Notes under the pieces: model-generated
What the model saw: the letters and a program-made list of their open reading frames with translations, nothing else
Told to the model about the DNA's origin: nothing
The model's database searches: none
Shown here: one piece after another, positions 9,301 to 17,557 of the stretch
How the letters are laid out: every line of letters begins with the position of its first letter
Numbering within the stretch: position 1 is the stretch's first letter
Assembly (NCBI RefSeq): GCF_009671065.1
Contig: NZ_CP046027.1
Location: 1,922,001-1,986,000 of the forward strand
Source of the DNA: Neisseria brasiliensis
GTDB taxonomy: Bacteria; Pseudomonadota; Gammaproteobacteria; Burkholderiales; Neisseriaceae
Direction: 5' to 3'
Length of the DNA: 64,000 nt
Position numbers and translations under genes: made by a program

Positions 9301-10142
9301 GCATTGCCGCCGACGGTAGATGCGTCGGCAGAAGTAGGGTCAACGGCGAACACCAAGCCGGCTTTTTGCGCGGTTTCTTCCACGCGGCGGGTAACGACAC
9401 CGGCACCGCAATGGATAATCGGATGCGTGCCGTCCAAACCAGGGAGGGTGACGAATTGCACGCCGTTGTGTAAATCGAGTTTTTCAGTATTGATGACTGC
9501 GCTGTTGGCATCCAACGGAATCGCACCGCCGGTATAGCCTGTGCCGCCACCACGCGGAATAATCACCAAATCCAGCTCAATCAGCGCACGTATCAAAGGC
9601 GCGACTTCGGCTTCGTTGTCGGGATTAATCACCACAAACGGATATTCCACGCGCCAGTCGGTGGCATCGGTCACATGCGTGACACGCGCCAAACCGTCAA
9701 ACATAATATTGTGCGGCTTGGTGATTTGGCTCAAGCGCTCGAGAATCTGTTTGCGTTTTTGCTTGGTGATGTCGAAGCTGGCATCAAAATCCTGCACCGC
9801 AGTCAGGGCAGATTGCACCAAGGTTTCGACTTGTTGATTGTCGTCGCGGCGGTTTTGGATTTCAGTCAGGCGATGGCGCATTTCACGCACCAAAGCTTCG
9901 CGGCGCTTGGGATGCTCAAGCAGGTCGTCAACCAAATAAGGATTGCGCACCACCACCCACATGTCGCCCAATACTTCAAACAGCATACGCGCCGAGCGGC
10001 CGGTACGGCGTTGGCTGCGCAAATCTTGCAGGATATGCCAAGCTTCTTCGCCCAACAGGCGGATGACGATTTCGCGGTCGGTATAAGAGGTATAGTTGTA
10101 GGGGATTTCGCGGATGCGTTGCGGAGCAGCAGTCGTGGTCAT
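6312..10142 (-). CDS. DUF3683-type FAD-linked oxidase with 4Fe-4S and CCG domains
   Basis: This 1276-residue flavin/iron-sulfur oxidoreductase joins modules that are separate subunits in glycolate or D-lactate dehydrogenases. The order is an N-terminal DUF3683-like region (about 1-150), an FAD-binding PCMH domain (IIPRGGGTGYTGG near 194, GGNAAMNAGGKKA), an FAD-oxidase C-terminal domain (GEHGIGITK near 745), two 4Fe-4S motifs (CLRCGKCKPVC near 811, CTVCHRCVKPCP near 876), then two CCG-type domains (FPGCGSE near 1022, YLCCGYPQ, SCGTCYDQL, HDPCHS, RCCGESG, SCPACLQG). The architecture implies oxidation of a 2-hydroxyacid, probably D-lactate or a relative, with electrons passing through Fe-S centres to the quinone pool. 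The substrate is inferred, not shown. It appears monocistronic, with its own terminator. Confidence 0.85.
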   Translation of the reverse strand: MTTTAAPQRIREIPYNYTSYTDREIVIRLLGEEAWHILQDLRSQRRTGRSARMLFEVLGDMWVVVRNPYLVDDLLEHPKRREALVREMRHRLTEIQNRRDDNQQVETLVQSALTAVQDFDASFDITKQKRKQILERLSQITKPHNIMFDGLARVTHVTDATDWRVEYPFVVINPDNEAEVAPLIRALIELDLVIIPRGGGTGYTGGAIPLDANSAVINTEKLDLHNGVQFVTLPGLDGTHPIIHCGAGVVTRRVEETAQKAGLVFAVDPTSADASTVGGNAAMNAGGKKAVLWGTALDNLAYWQMVNPKGEWLRIERVRHNFGKIHDEKTAIFDVHTLDTSGNNIVKTERLEIPGHKFRKVGLGKDVTDKFLSGLPGIQKEGTDGIITSVAFVLHKMPKHTRTVCMEFFGTVANATPSIVEIRDYLLGHEKVQLAGLEHLDWRYVRAVGYATKAAGKGRPKMVLLADVVSDDEQAVQEVAEHMIEMTRKREGEGFIAITPEARKTFWLDRSRTAAIAKHTNAFKINEDVVIPLERLGEYSDGIERINIELSIKNKLTLCAALLDYLQGRLPVDAMGTDLPSKELLGDRATHALNHVSAVKERWEWLLANLDAPLSEYKARYSKAVFADPEARDDESCFIAFRDFRLRVSIKSDVMKPLSEIFSGKTDVKILEDLAKIHGRIVRGRVFVALHMHAGDGNVHTNIPVNSDDAEMLQTAYHSVDRIMQIARSLNGVISGEHGIGITKMEFLSDEDMQPFWDYKAKVDPEGRFNRHKLMKGADLRNAYTPSFELLGAESLIMEKSSLGTIAESVKDCLRCGKCKPVCSTHVPRANLLYSPRNKILGVGLLTEAFLYEEQTRRGVSLKHFDELTNIGDHCTVCHRCVKPCPVNIDFGDVTVAIRNYLNETGHSTTVPAAAMGMAFLNATNPKAIKALRGAMIQTGFPAQNFAYKLGKMFPIVKKEKAAPAATVNKPSIKEQVIHFINRPLPKGVPAKTPRSLLGIEDDKSIPIIRNPQTADDSEAVFYFPGCGSERLFSQIGLATQAMLWHVGVQTVLPPGYLCCGYPQDAGGDKARAEQMSTDNRVLFHRMANTLNYLDIKTVVVSCGTCYDQLEKYRFEEIFPGCRIIDIHEFLLEKGVKLDGVEGQQYLYHDPCHSPIKTMNATQMASELMGQKVVLSDRCCGESGMFAVKRPDIASQVKFRKQEEIEKNLKELPQGQPVKMLTSCPACLQGLSRYRDDNDMPADYIVIEMAKHILGDNWLNEFVDKANNGGVEKVLL

Positions 10143-10386
10143 GGGGTGTGGTCCGTATCTTTTTATTTTGACAATTTTTGGTTGTTCAGGCCGTCTGGAA
10201 TTTCAGATAGTCTGTGACGAGGTGTGTTAATGTAGTTTAAATACCATTATTTTTCAATGGAAAAAGACCGTTTATTTTATACTGAAATCGCTTTTTATGG
10301 AATTTGTTTTGTTGACAATTTTACTGCTTTTTTAGTTGCATTTTTCGACTGTTTTAATGTTCAGACGGCCTGATGCCAGAATAGGC

Positions 10387-10414
10387 TTGAAATTTACCCG
10401 AAAAGCGTTATAAT
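10387..10414 (+). promoter_or_regulatory. Promoter of the SRP RNA
   Basis: TTGAAA (10387-10392), a 16-bp spacer and a consensus TATAAT (10409-10414) place the transcription start about 7 bp further on, at the 5' end of the RNA. The 240 bp further upstream hold only an AT-rich stretch and single uptake sequences. Confidence 0.8.
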
Positions 10415-10420
10415 CATGGC

Positions 10421-10522
10421 TTCTTTGGCGGGTCTCCCCGCATGGTTATTTGGAACACCGGGTCAGGGGCGGAAGCCAGCAGCCCACTCTGATGCGCCAG
10501 TGCCGGGGGTTCGGCTCGCCAC
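10421..10522 (+). ncRNA. ffs: 4.5S signal recognition particle RNA
   Basis: The apical loop region GTCAGGGGCGGAAGCCAGCA closely matches the conserved bacterial SRP hairpin (GGUCAGG...GGAAGCAGCA), which binds the M domain of Ffh. The flanks pair in one long hairpin: GGCG (10427-10430) with CGCC (10517-10520), and CTCCCCGCA with TGCCGGGGG. A strong promoter precedes the region and a Rho-independent terminator follows. The length of about 100 nt is typical of the short Gram-negative form. The exact ends are estimated. Confidence 0.92.
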
Positions 10523-10530
10523 CTTATTTA

Positions 10531-10565
10531 AAAAACACCGCAAGCTTTGCTTGCGGTGTTTTTTT
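10531..10565 (+). terminator. Intrinsic terminator of ffs
   Basis: AACACCGCAAGC, a TTT loop and GCTTGCGGTGTT are followed by a run of T. This is a textbook Rho-independent terminator without an uptake sequence. Confidence 0.92.
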
Positions 10566-10825
10566 GTTTGGTCGTCTGAAAAGGTGGGTAGTTTGCTGTA
10601 ATGCAATCTAGGAAAATGTTATGCATTAATGAATAAGTTTTTGATTCAAGTCAATTAATTAAACTATAAACAAAATGTCATAAAAATAAATGCATGATAA
10701 ATATAGGTAATTTATTCAATTTTACAATTTCAGTTATTTATTGTTAAGAGCTTGTCAAAATGTTTTCGCTCGCCTACACCGCATGAAAAAAATATTTCCA
10801 CTCCAATCAGAAAAGGGCGCTTCTT

Positions 10826-12266
10826 TTGGGAAAATTTATCCATGACGACACTCAGAAGCATTTGCCTGAGAATCTCTCGCTGAGAAGTGCGCAACCACCG
10901 GCGACCAGTTGGCGCGGGTTGATGATTACCTTGGTTGCTGCGCTGTTGAGTTTTGGTCTTTACTATATTCTGCCTTACGATGCTGAGGCGAATAAGGGTT
11001 TGGCGATTTTGTTGTTTGTCGGCATTATGTGGCTGACGGAAGCCGTGCACATCACCGTGACGGCGCTGCTGATTCCGGTATTGGCGGTGGTATTTCATGT
11101 GCCGGAGATGAATACCAAAACAGCGCTGGCCAATTTTGCCGACCCGATTATCTATATTTTCTTTGGTGGTTTTGCCTTAGCCGCCGCTATGCATATTCAG
11201 CGGCTTGACCGCAAGCTGGCTTTAAAGGTAATTGCTCTATCTCGTGGTAGCTTTCTTACCGCTTCGCTGCTGATTTTTGCAGCAGCGGCTTTTTTGTCAA
11301 TGTGGATCAGTAATACCGCTACAGCAGCCATGATGTTACCTTTGGCCTTGGGCATGATGAGCCAATTGAATCCGGAAAAAGACCGCAACATCATCACTTT
11401 TGTACTATTGGGTTTGGCCTACAGCGCAGGTATTGGCGGTATTGGTACGTTGGTTGGTTCGCCGCCCAATGCCATTGCCGCCAAAGACTTGGGTTTGGAT
11501 TTTATGGGCTGGATGAAATATGGTTTGCCAATGGTGTTGGTTTTGATGCCTGCTATGTTGGTTGCGCTGTTTTTAGTATTAAATCCCGATTTTAAGAAAA
11601 TCAACATGGGCGATGTTGAACATGAAGATATTCCGTGGAACCTGCACCGCATTTTGACTGTGGTGGTCGCGGTTGGTACGGCATTGGCTTGGATGTTGAG
11701 CGGTAAAATCGCTGAAGCCACCGGCATTACCGCCATCGACAGCGTGATTGCCTTAACCGCCGCTGCATTGGTGGTGATTTTGGGCACGGTCGGTTGGCGT
11801 GAGGTAGCGCGTAACGTGGATTTGGGTGTGTTGTTGCTGTTTGGCGGCGGCATTACCTTGAGCAGCCTGATGCAGAAAACCGGTGCTTCGGCTGCGCTGG
11901 GTAATGAAGTGGCGCAAGTCTTGAGCGGCACGTCGCCATTATTGGTGACGATTGCGGTAACCGTGTTTATTATTCTTGTTTATTATTCTATTGACCAACT
12001 TCACAAGTAACACGGCTTCATCTGCTTTGCTGATTCCGATGTTTGCTTCGATTGCCAAGCAAATGGGCTTACCGGAAACCGCACTGGTGTTGATTATCAG
12101 CATTGGTGCATCGTGTGCGTTTATGTTGCCGGTGGGTACCCCACCGAATGCGCTGATTTTTGCTTCGGGCAAAATTCGCCAGCGGGAAATGCTCTCAGTA
12201 GGTTTGGTGTTGAGCGCATTTAGCGTGGTGATTATTACGATTTGGTCATATTTCTTTTTGATTTAA
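10826..12266 (+). pseudogene. DASS (SLC13)-family anion symporter, frameshifted by a 13-bp tandem duplication
   Basis: The two parts encode one sodium-coupled di/tricarboxylate or sulfate transporter of the DASS/CitT type. Frame 1 (10826-12004) covers the N-terminal membrane helices, including WISNTATAAMMLP (near 160) and GTLVGSPPNA (near 205). It then derails into LVYYSIDQLHK and stops. The other frame carries the C-terminal half, LTNFTSNTASSALLIPM and LPVGTPPNALIF, the second copy of the family's SNTA signature. The break lies exactly at a perfect duplication of TGTTTATTATTCT (11964-11989); removing one copy restores a continuous reading frame. The 5' end is also odd. No in-frame ATG precedes residue 33, and TTG at 10826 is the best start, with AAGGGC about 8 bp upstream. 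Function in this strain is probably lost, but the lesion could revert. Confidence 0.85.
11964..11989 (+). repeat. Perfect 13-bp tandem duplication
   Basis: TGTTTATTATTCT occurs twice head to tail (11964-11976 and 11977-11989). The extra 13 bp shifts the reading frame of the DASS transporter gene. Confidence 0.95.
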
Positions 12267-12279
12267 AATAGCTTTATTC

Positions 12280-12310
12280 AAAGGCCGTCTGAAACGTTCA
12301 GACGGCCTTT
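12280..12310 (+). terminator. Uptake-sequence terminator after the DASS gene
   Basis: AAAGGCCGTCTGAA (12280-12293) and TTCAGACGGCCTTT (12297-12310) form a perfect hairpin with a 3-base loop, 14 bp past the transporter stop. Confidence 0.85.
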
Positions 12311-12368
12311 ACTTCATGATGACGTGTCACTACAATGTTTTGATGTCAGCACATACTAGGGCGTGTCC

Positions 12369-12908
12369 TCAATTTAACTTAGCATGAATAATAGAGCAAG
12401 CCAAGTAAAGCATCGATTTAAAATTACGAGCTAATTTCTCATAGCGAGTAGCAATACTACGAAACTGCTTTAATCGTGCAAATGCATTCTCGACTAAGTG
12501 GCGTAATTTATAAAGGTAGCTATCAAAATCAGGGTTAGGTTTCTTGGCATTTTTACGCTTTGGTATAATAGCTTTCATACCGTGTTCTATCGCTTTATCT
12601 CTGATTTCTTGCGAGTCATACCCTTTGTCAGCGATAAAATACTGGGCTTCTTGTATGACTTCTATCAAGTCGTTTGCAACTTGACTGTCGTGCACGTTAC
12701 CCCCAGTGACTTTAAAATCGAGCGGATTTCCATGCGAGTCCACACATAGGTGTATTTTTGTCGTGTTTCCGCCACGGCTTTGTCCAATTGTTCTATCGAA
12801 ACCACGCCGAGCTCCACTTGCATGTTGATGACACCGTACATAACTTCCGTCGATGAATACCCATTCTTTGTCAATTTCTTTTCGTAGATCAAAAAAAAAT
12901 TCTGCCAC
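12369..12908 (-). CDS. IS5-family transposase, C-terminal ORF B (copy 1)
   Basis: This frame carries the catalytic DDE_Tnp_1 portion of the transposase: VFIDGSYVRCHQH with the first Asp, a central FIADKGYDS with the second, and a C-terminal RHLVENAFARLKQFR with the Glu, the YREK-like region of IS5. It has no strong start of its own; the displayed start is a GTG that overlaps ORF A by about 240 bp. It is probably made as an ORF A-B fusion by -1 slippage on a nine-T run (A at 12891-12899 on the plus strand). Confidence 0.9.
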   Translation of the reverse strand: MAEFFFDLRKEIDKEWVFIDGSYVRCHQHASGARRGFDRTIGQSRGGNTTKIHLCVDSHGNPLDFKVTGGNVHDSQVANDLIEVIQEAQYFIADKGYDSQEIRDKAIEHGMKAIIPKRKNAKKPNPDFDSYLYKLRHLVENAFARLKQFRSIATRYEKLARNFKSMLYLACSIIHAKLN

Positions 12909-13120
12909 AAGCCTTTTTTAGACCATCGGTTAAAGCGGTTATAAGCGGTTTTCCATGACCCTAGCTCAATAGGTATGTCTCGCCATGGTGCACCTGTTCT
13001 TAGCTTCCATAGTATGGCTTCCATCACGGTACGGTCGTTCTTCCATCGATGACAGCCGTGCGCTTTCATGGTTATTTGTAATTGTTCCCATATGTTGTCA
13101 GTTATTGCGGTTCTCGCCAT
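12665..13120 (-). CDS. IS5-family transposase, N-terminal ORF A (copy 1)
   Basis: The true ORF A region is about the first 77 residues (MARTAITDNIWEQLQ to GLWQNFF), the DUF4096-type N-terminal domain that binds transposon ends. Beyond the T9 slippery run the frame continues for another 70 residues, but that part is an out-of-frame read of ORF B. Slippage by -1 on the run would join WQN-F-F to FDLRKEIDKEW in ORF B. Confidence 0.85.
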   Translation of the reverse strand: MARTAITDNIWEQLQITMKAHGCHRWKNDRTVMEAILWKLRTGAPWRDIPIELGSWKTAYNRFNRWSKKGLWQNFFLIYEKKLTKNGYSSTEVMYGVINMQVELGVVSIEQLDKAVAETRQKYTYVWTRMEIRSILKSLGVTCTTVKLQTT

Positions 13121-13405
13121 TGTTTGTGTTTGCCTATATTTCGTTGGAATATAGGGTTAAAATAGGGCTCTTTTGGGCTTATTCAAATTAGGGACACGCC
13201 CTAATAAAATATCACTTTTTTCATAACATAAATATTCACTTCCAAGTTGACTCTTATTTCCATATATTCCATTACTAGTTATTAGCTTGTTATATGGATT
13301 TTTAACATGAACAGTTATTTTATCGAAACTAAGATTTAGTATTCTGATGGTGGATTTAGGAAGGATTGTTAAACTTGGTTGTATTGCTAAATGTAGAAAC
13401 TAGTA

Positions 13406-14255
13406 GCGTTGTTTACAGTATTTCCAGGAGAATACTAAAACATGAACATGCACAAAAACACCCGTCTCACCCCGCACCACCGCCAAGCCATTTGGCTGGC
13501 CTACACGCAGGAAAAGGAAAGCGTCACCTCCCTGGCACGCCGCTACCAAGTCAGCCGCGTCACCATTTACCGCGCACTTAAAGCCGCAAGAGGCAGACTG
13601 CTCAAACCCCAAACCAGTACCAACAACCGTTTCAAACAGGCAAAGTACGGAATGAAACGCCTGGCCAAGGTAGAACGCGGCATTCAGGAAAAACTCAAAA
13701 GGCAGGCCAAACGCTACAATAAATCCTATCCCGGAGAGCTGGTACATCTCGATACCAAACGGCTGCCGCTGCTCAAAGGGCAGAAAGCCACCGATAAGCG
13801 GGATTACCTGTTTGTCGCCATTGACGATTTCTCAAGGGAGCTATACGCCGCCATTTTGCCGGATAAAACCGCAGACAGTGCCGCCAAGTTTCTGACCGAA
13901 CACCTGATTGATCCCTGCCCATACCTGATTGAGTGCGTTTACTCCGACAACGGTACGGAATATAAAGGCTCAGCCAACCATGCTTTCGGTGTAGCCTGTT
14001 ATGAGAACGGGATTGGTCAAAAGTTTACCCGGGTTGCCCGTCCGCAGACCAACGGTAAGGCGGAACGGGTTATCCGCACCCTGATGGAGATGTGGCATGA
14101 GAAACAGTTGTTTGACAGTCCGGAACACCGGCGAAAGGAGTTGTGCCGCTTTGTTAATTTCTATAACACTGTGAAGCCGCACCGCAGTTTGAACGGCGAT
14201 ACGCCGTTTGAGGTCTTGCAGGCTTATTTTTCTCAACCTGTGGTGTAAACAACGC
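13406..14255 (+). mobile_element. IS481-family insertion sequence
   Basis: Perfect 12-bp inverted ends GCGTTGTTTACA (13406-13417) and TGTAAACAACGC (14244-14255) enclose one transposase gene. I see no matching target duplication, so the host sequence may have been deleted or altered during insertion. It is nested in the remains of the small membrane-protein gene, only 204 bp from the IS5 copy. Confidence 0.88.
13442..14248 (+). CDS. IS481-family transposase
   Basis: The 268-residue transposase has an N-terminal helix-turn-helix (SVTSLARRYQVSRVTIYRAL, about 29-48) for binding the element ends and an rve-type integrase core. The catalytic triad is visible as the Asp in GELVHLDTKRL, the Asp in VYSDNGTEYKG and the Glu in NGKAERVIRTLMEMW. 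The end HRSLNGDTPFEVL is typical of the family. The gene is full length, its stop lies within the right inverted repeat, and AGGAGA precedes the ATG. It looks intact and potentially active. Confidence 0.92.
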   Translation: MNMHKNTRLTPHHRQAIWLAYTQEKESVTSLARRYQVSRVTIYRALKAARGRLLKPQTSTNNRFKQAKYGMKRLAKVERGIQEKLKRQAKRYNKSYPGELVHLDTKRLPLLKGQKATDKRDYLFVAIDDFSRELYAAILPDKTADSAAKFLTEHLIDPCPYLIECVYSDNGTEYKGSANHAFGVACYENGIGQKFTRVARPQTNGKAERVIRTLMEMWHEKQLFDSPEHRRKELCRFVNFYNTVKPHRSLNGDTPFEVLQAYFSQPVV

Positions 14256-14547
14256 GATGATTTCCTACATGATAAATAATATATGCAGTAGGTCTAATGA
14301 TAAAAACACCACATACTAAAAAGATTAGTACATAAAATAAGTAAACTATTGAGAATGCAAATGTGAAGATAATAAAAGTAATAGTTTCTCCTATTGTTAT
14401 TCCTTTTGGGAAAAATCCGAGTTGGATGCAGTATATAATACAGACGGTTGCGCCAACCCATAGTGAGTTTTTCAAAATAGACCACAATGGGTTTTCCACT
14501 ATATTTTTCCAGTATTTCTTGTCCATTTACTCCTATCCTTTAGATAG

Positions 14548-17397
14548 TTAAGTCATATGTTTTTTTAAGTATATTCCAGTATAACTCCCCTTAACCTTCG
14601 CCACCTGCTCAGGGCTACCTGAAGCAATAATCCTCCCCCCACCATCGCCGCCTTCCGGCCCCAAGTCAACAATATAATCCGCCGTTTTAATCACATCCAG
14701 ATTATGCTCGATAATCACAATCGAGTTGCCTTTGCCTTTCAGACGGCCTATTACTTCTAATAGCAAAGCAATATCGGCAAAGTGCAAGCCGGTGGTTGGT
14801 TCGTCTAGGATATATAAGGTGCGACCGGTGTCGCGTTTGGATAATTCTAATGCCAGTTTCACGCGTTGGGCTTCGCCGCCGGAGAGGGTGGTGGCGGATT
14901 GGCCGAGGCGGATGTAACCGAGGCCTACGTCCATCAGGGTTTGCAGTTTGCGCGATACGGTGGGCACGGCATCGAAGAATGCTCGTGCTTCTTCCACGGT
15001 CATGTCCAGCACTTGGCTGATGTTTTTGCCTTTGTATTGGATTTCGAGGGTTTCGCGGTTGTAGCGTTTGCCGTGGCACACTTCGCAGGGCACATAGACA
15101 TCGGGCAAGAAGTGCATTTCTACTTTAATCACGCCGTCGCCTTGGCAGGCTTCGCAGCGGCCGCCTTTGACGTTGAACGAGAAGCGGCCGACGTTGTAGC
15201 CGCGTTCGCGGGCAAGTGGTACGCCGGCGAACAGGTCGCGGATGGGGGTGAACAGGCCGGTGTAGGTGGCGGGGTTGGAGCGCGGGGTGCGGCCGATGGG
15301 GGATTGGTCGACGTTGATCACTTTGTCGAGGTGGTCGAGGCCGCTGATGTCGTCGTAGGGTGCGGGTTCTTCGTGGGCGCGGTTCAGCTCGCGGGCGGTG
15401 ATTTTGGCCAGCGTGTCGTTAATCAGGGTGGATTTGCCGCTGCCGGATACGCCGGTGATGCAGGTAATCAAGCCCAGCGGCAGTTCGAGGGTGACGTTTT
15501 TGAGGTTGTTGCCGCGCGCGCCTTTTAAGACCAGCATGCGGTCAGGGTTGACCGGTGTTCTTTCAGACGGCACGGGAATGGTTTTGCGGCCGCTGAGGTA
15601 TTGGCCGGTAATGGAATCTTTGCTTTGGGCAACTTTTTCCGGTGTGTCAGCAATCAAGACATTGCCACCGTGTTCGCCCGCACCCGGCCCCATATCGATG
15701 ACGAAATCGGCTTCGCGGATGGCATCTTCGTCGTGTTCGACCACAATTACGCTGTTGCCCAAATCACGCAGGCGTTTGAGGGTGGCGAGCAGGCGGTCAT
15801 TGTCGCGTTGGTGCAGGCCGATGGAAGGTTCGTCTAACACATACATCACGCCGGTCAGGCCGCTGCCGATTTGGCTGGCCAAGCGGATGCGCTGCGCTTC
15901 GCCGCCGGATAGGGTTTCGGCGGAGCGAGACAGGTTGAGGTAATCGAGACCGACGTTAATCAGAAAGCCCAAGCGCTCGGTGATTTCTTTGAGGATTTTT
16001 TCGGCAATTTGCTGCTTGTTGCCTTCTAAAGCCAGCGTTTCAAAGAAATTTAAGGTTTGGGTGAGCGGCCATGCGGAAATTTCGTGCAAAGGTTGTTTGC
16101 CGACATAAACATAACGCGCTTCTTTACGCAAACGCGCGCCGCCGCAGCTCGGGCAGGCGCGGTGGCTTTGGTATTCGCGCAGTTTGTCACGGATGGTTTC
16201 GCTGTCGGTTTCGCGGTAACGGCGTTCCATATTGGGGATAATGCCTTCAAAAGCATGGCTGCGTGTGAATGTGCCACCGCGCTCGGAAAGGTATTGGAAT
16301 TCAATCACTTCCTTGCCCGAACCGTGCAACACGATTTTTTGGATATTGGCCGGTAATTCTTCAAACGGTGTTTTCACGTCAAAATCATAATGCGCGGCAA
16401 GCGATTGAATCATTTGGAAATAAAACTGATTGCGCTTGTCCCAGCCGTCAATCGCACCGGCGGCCAAAGACAATTCGGGATGTGCCACCACGCGCTCAGG
16501 GTCGAAGAAATTATTACTGCCTAAGCCGTCGCAGCTTGGGCAGGCACCGACCGGATTATTGAAGGAAAACAGGCGCGGTTCTAATTCTTGTAAGCTGTAT
16601 GAACACACCGGACAGGCAAAACGCGCGGAAAACCAATGTTCTTCGCCGCTGTCCATTTCCAAAGCCAGCGCACGTTCTTCGCCGTGGCGCAGTGCGGTTT
16701 CAAAGCTTTCGGCCAAGCGCTGTTTGATGTCGGCTTTTACTTTCACGCGGTCGATGACCACATCGATGTCGTGTTTGATGTTTTTTTGCAGTTTCGGCAC
16801 TTCATCCAGCGTGTACACTTCGCCGTCCACACGCACGCGTGCAAAGCCTTGCGCCTGCAAATCAGCAAAGAAATCAACAAATTCGCCTTTGCGGCCGCGC
16901 ACGGCCGGTGCCAAAATCATCACGCGCGTGTCTTCCGGTAAGCCCAACACATGATCGACCATCTGCGACACGGTTTGGCTCGACAAAGGCAGGTCGTGTT
17001 CAGGGCAATAAGGCGTGCCGATGCGGGCATACAGCAAACGCAAATAATCGTGGATTTCGGTCACCGTGCCGACGGTAGAACGCGGGTTGTGACTGGTGGA
17101 TTTCTGCTCAATCGAAATCGCCGGCGACAAGCCTTCAATCAAATCGACATCGGGTTTGTCCATCATCTGCAAAAACTGGCGCGCATAGGCGGAAAGGCTT
17201 TCCACATAGCGACGCTGGCCTTCGGCATACAGCGTGTCAAACGCCAAGCTGGATTTGCCGCTGCCTGACAAACCGGTGACCACCACCAATTTATGGCGCG
17301 GAATATCCAAATCGATGTTTTTCAAATTATGCGTGCGCGCGCCGCGGATGCGGATGGTGTCGTTGTCGGAAGCGTTTTTGTGATGATGGTTGCACAT
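14548..17397 (-). CDS. uvrA: Excinuclease ABC subunit A
   Basis: UvrA is the damage-sensing ATPase of nucleotide-excision repair. As a dimer it loads UvrB on distorted DNA. The 949-residue protein (start MCNHHHKNASDND; an in-frame ATG ten codons upstream seems less likely) has two ABC modules. Walker A motifs are TGLSGSGKSSLAF (near 45) and TGVSGSGKSTLIN (near 645), signature motifs LSGGEAQRIRLA and LSGGEAQRVKLA, and Walker B sites LDEPSIGLH and LDEPTTGLH. Zinc-binding CxxC pairs are present (CPVCSYSL, CPSCDGLG, CEACQGDG, CEVCHGKR). It is divergent from psd, with a 160-bp intergenic region holding two single uptake sequences. Confidence 0.97.
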   Translation of the reverse strand: MCNHHHKNASDNDTIRIRGARTHNLKNIDLDIPRHKLVVVTGLSGSGKSSLAFDTLYAEGQRRYVESLSAYARQFLQMMDKPDVDLIEGLSPAISIEQKSTSHNPRSTVGTVTEIHDYLRLLYARIGTPYCPEHDLPLSSQTVSQMVDHVLGLPEDTRVMILAPAVRGRKGEFVDFFADLQAQGFARVRVDGEVYTLDEVPKLQKNIKHDIDVVIDRVKVKADIKQRLAESFETALRHGEERALALEMDSGEEHWFSARFACPVCSYSLQELEPRLFSFNNPVGACPSCDGLGSNNFFDPERVVAHPELSLAAGAIDGWDKRNQFYFQMIQSLAAHYDFDVKTPFEELPANIQKIVLHGSGKEVIEFQYLSERGGTFTRSHAFEGIIPNMERRYRETDSETIRDKLREYQSHRACPSCGGARLRKEARYVYVGKQPLHEISAWPLTQTLNFFETLALEGNKQQIAEKILKEITERLGFLINVGLDYLNLSRSAETLSGGEAQRIRLASQIGSGLTGVMYVLDEPSIGLHQRDNDRLLATLKRLRDLGNSVIVVEHDEDAIREADFVIDMGPGAGEHGGNVLIADTPEKVAQSKDSITGQYLSGRKTIPVPSERTPVNPDRMLVLKGARGNNLKNVTLELPLGLITCITGVSGSGKSTLINDTLAKITARELNRAHEEPAPYDDISGLDHLDKVINVDQSPIGRTPRSNPATYTGLFTPIRDLFAGVPLARERGYNVGRFSFNVKGGRCEACQGDGVIKVEMHFLPDVYVPCEVCHGKRYNRETLEIQYKGKNISQVLDMTVEEARAFFDAVPTVSRKLQTLMDVGLGYIRLGQSATTLSGGEAQRVKLALELSKRDTGRTLYILDEPTTGLHFADIALLLEVIGRLKGKGNSIVIIEHNLDVIKTADYIVDLGPEGGDGGGRIIASGSPEQVAKVKGSYTGIYLKKHMT

Positions 17398-17557
17398 AGT
17401 GTTTAGGCCGTCTGAAAATAAAATCAAGAATAGGATATTGTAGCATTTTTCTGATGTTCAACATGGTGATGTGCGCCGTTGATTTTTTCAGACGGCCTGA
17501 CTATTTACGCCGATAATCCGTTATAATCACCCAAACCCTACGAATAAAGGAATCTGC

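Larger units (their letters stand above)
12359..13201 (-). mobile_element. IS5-family insertion sequence, copy 1 (843 bp)
   Basis: The inverted ends are GGGCGTGTCC (12359-12368) and GGACACGCCC (13192-13201), each flanked by TA, consistent with a TA target duplication. Two overlapping reading frames encode an IS427-group transposase through a -1 frameshift. A second copy of identical length lies at 61564-62406; by eye I count four base differences. This copy sits inside a membrane-protein gene. Confidence 0.92.
12330..14526 (-). pseudogene. Small membrane-protein gene cut by two insertion sequences
   Basis: An ATG at 14526 with a good ribosome-binding site (AGGATAGGAG) opens a 90-residue stretch beginning MDKKYWKNIVENPLWS. 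It has two strong membrane segments (SLWVGATVCIIYCIQLGFF; TFIIFTFAFSIVYLFYVLIF) and runs into the IS481-family element at 14255. Between the two elements (13204-13405) the minus strand again reads like protein, for example LTILPKSTIRILNLSFDKIT, up to the IS5-family element. Past that element it continues LVCADIKTL and stops at 12330-12332; removing the IS5 copy and one TA keeps this frame. The frames on the two sides of the IS481 copy do not join simply, so a small deletion or two separate genes are possible. I do not recognise the family. Confidence 0.6.

Noticed and set aside
10416..10601. A 61-codon frame across the SRP RNA.
   Set aside because: The region is explained by ffs with its own promoter and terminator.
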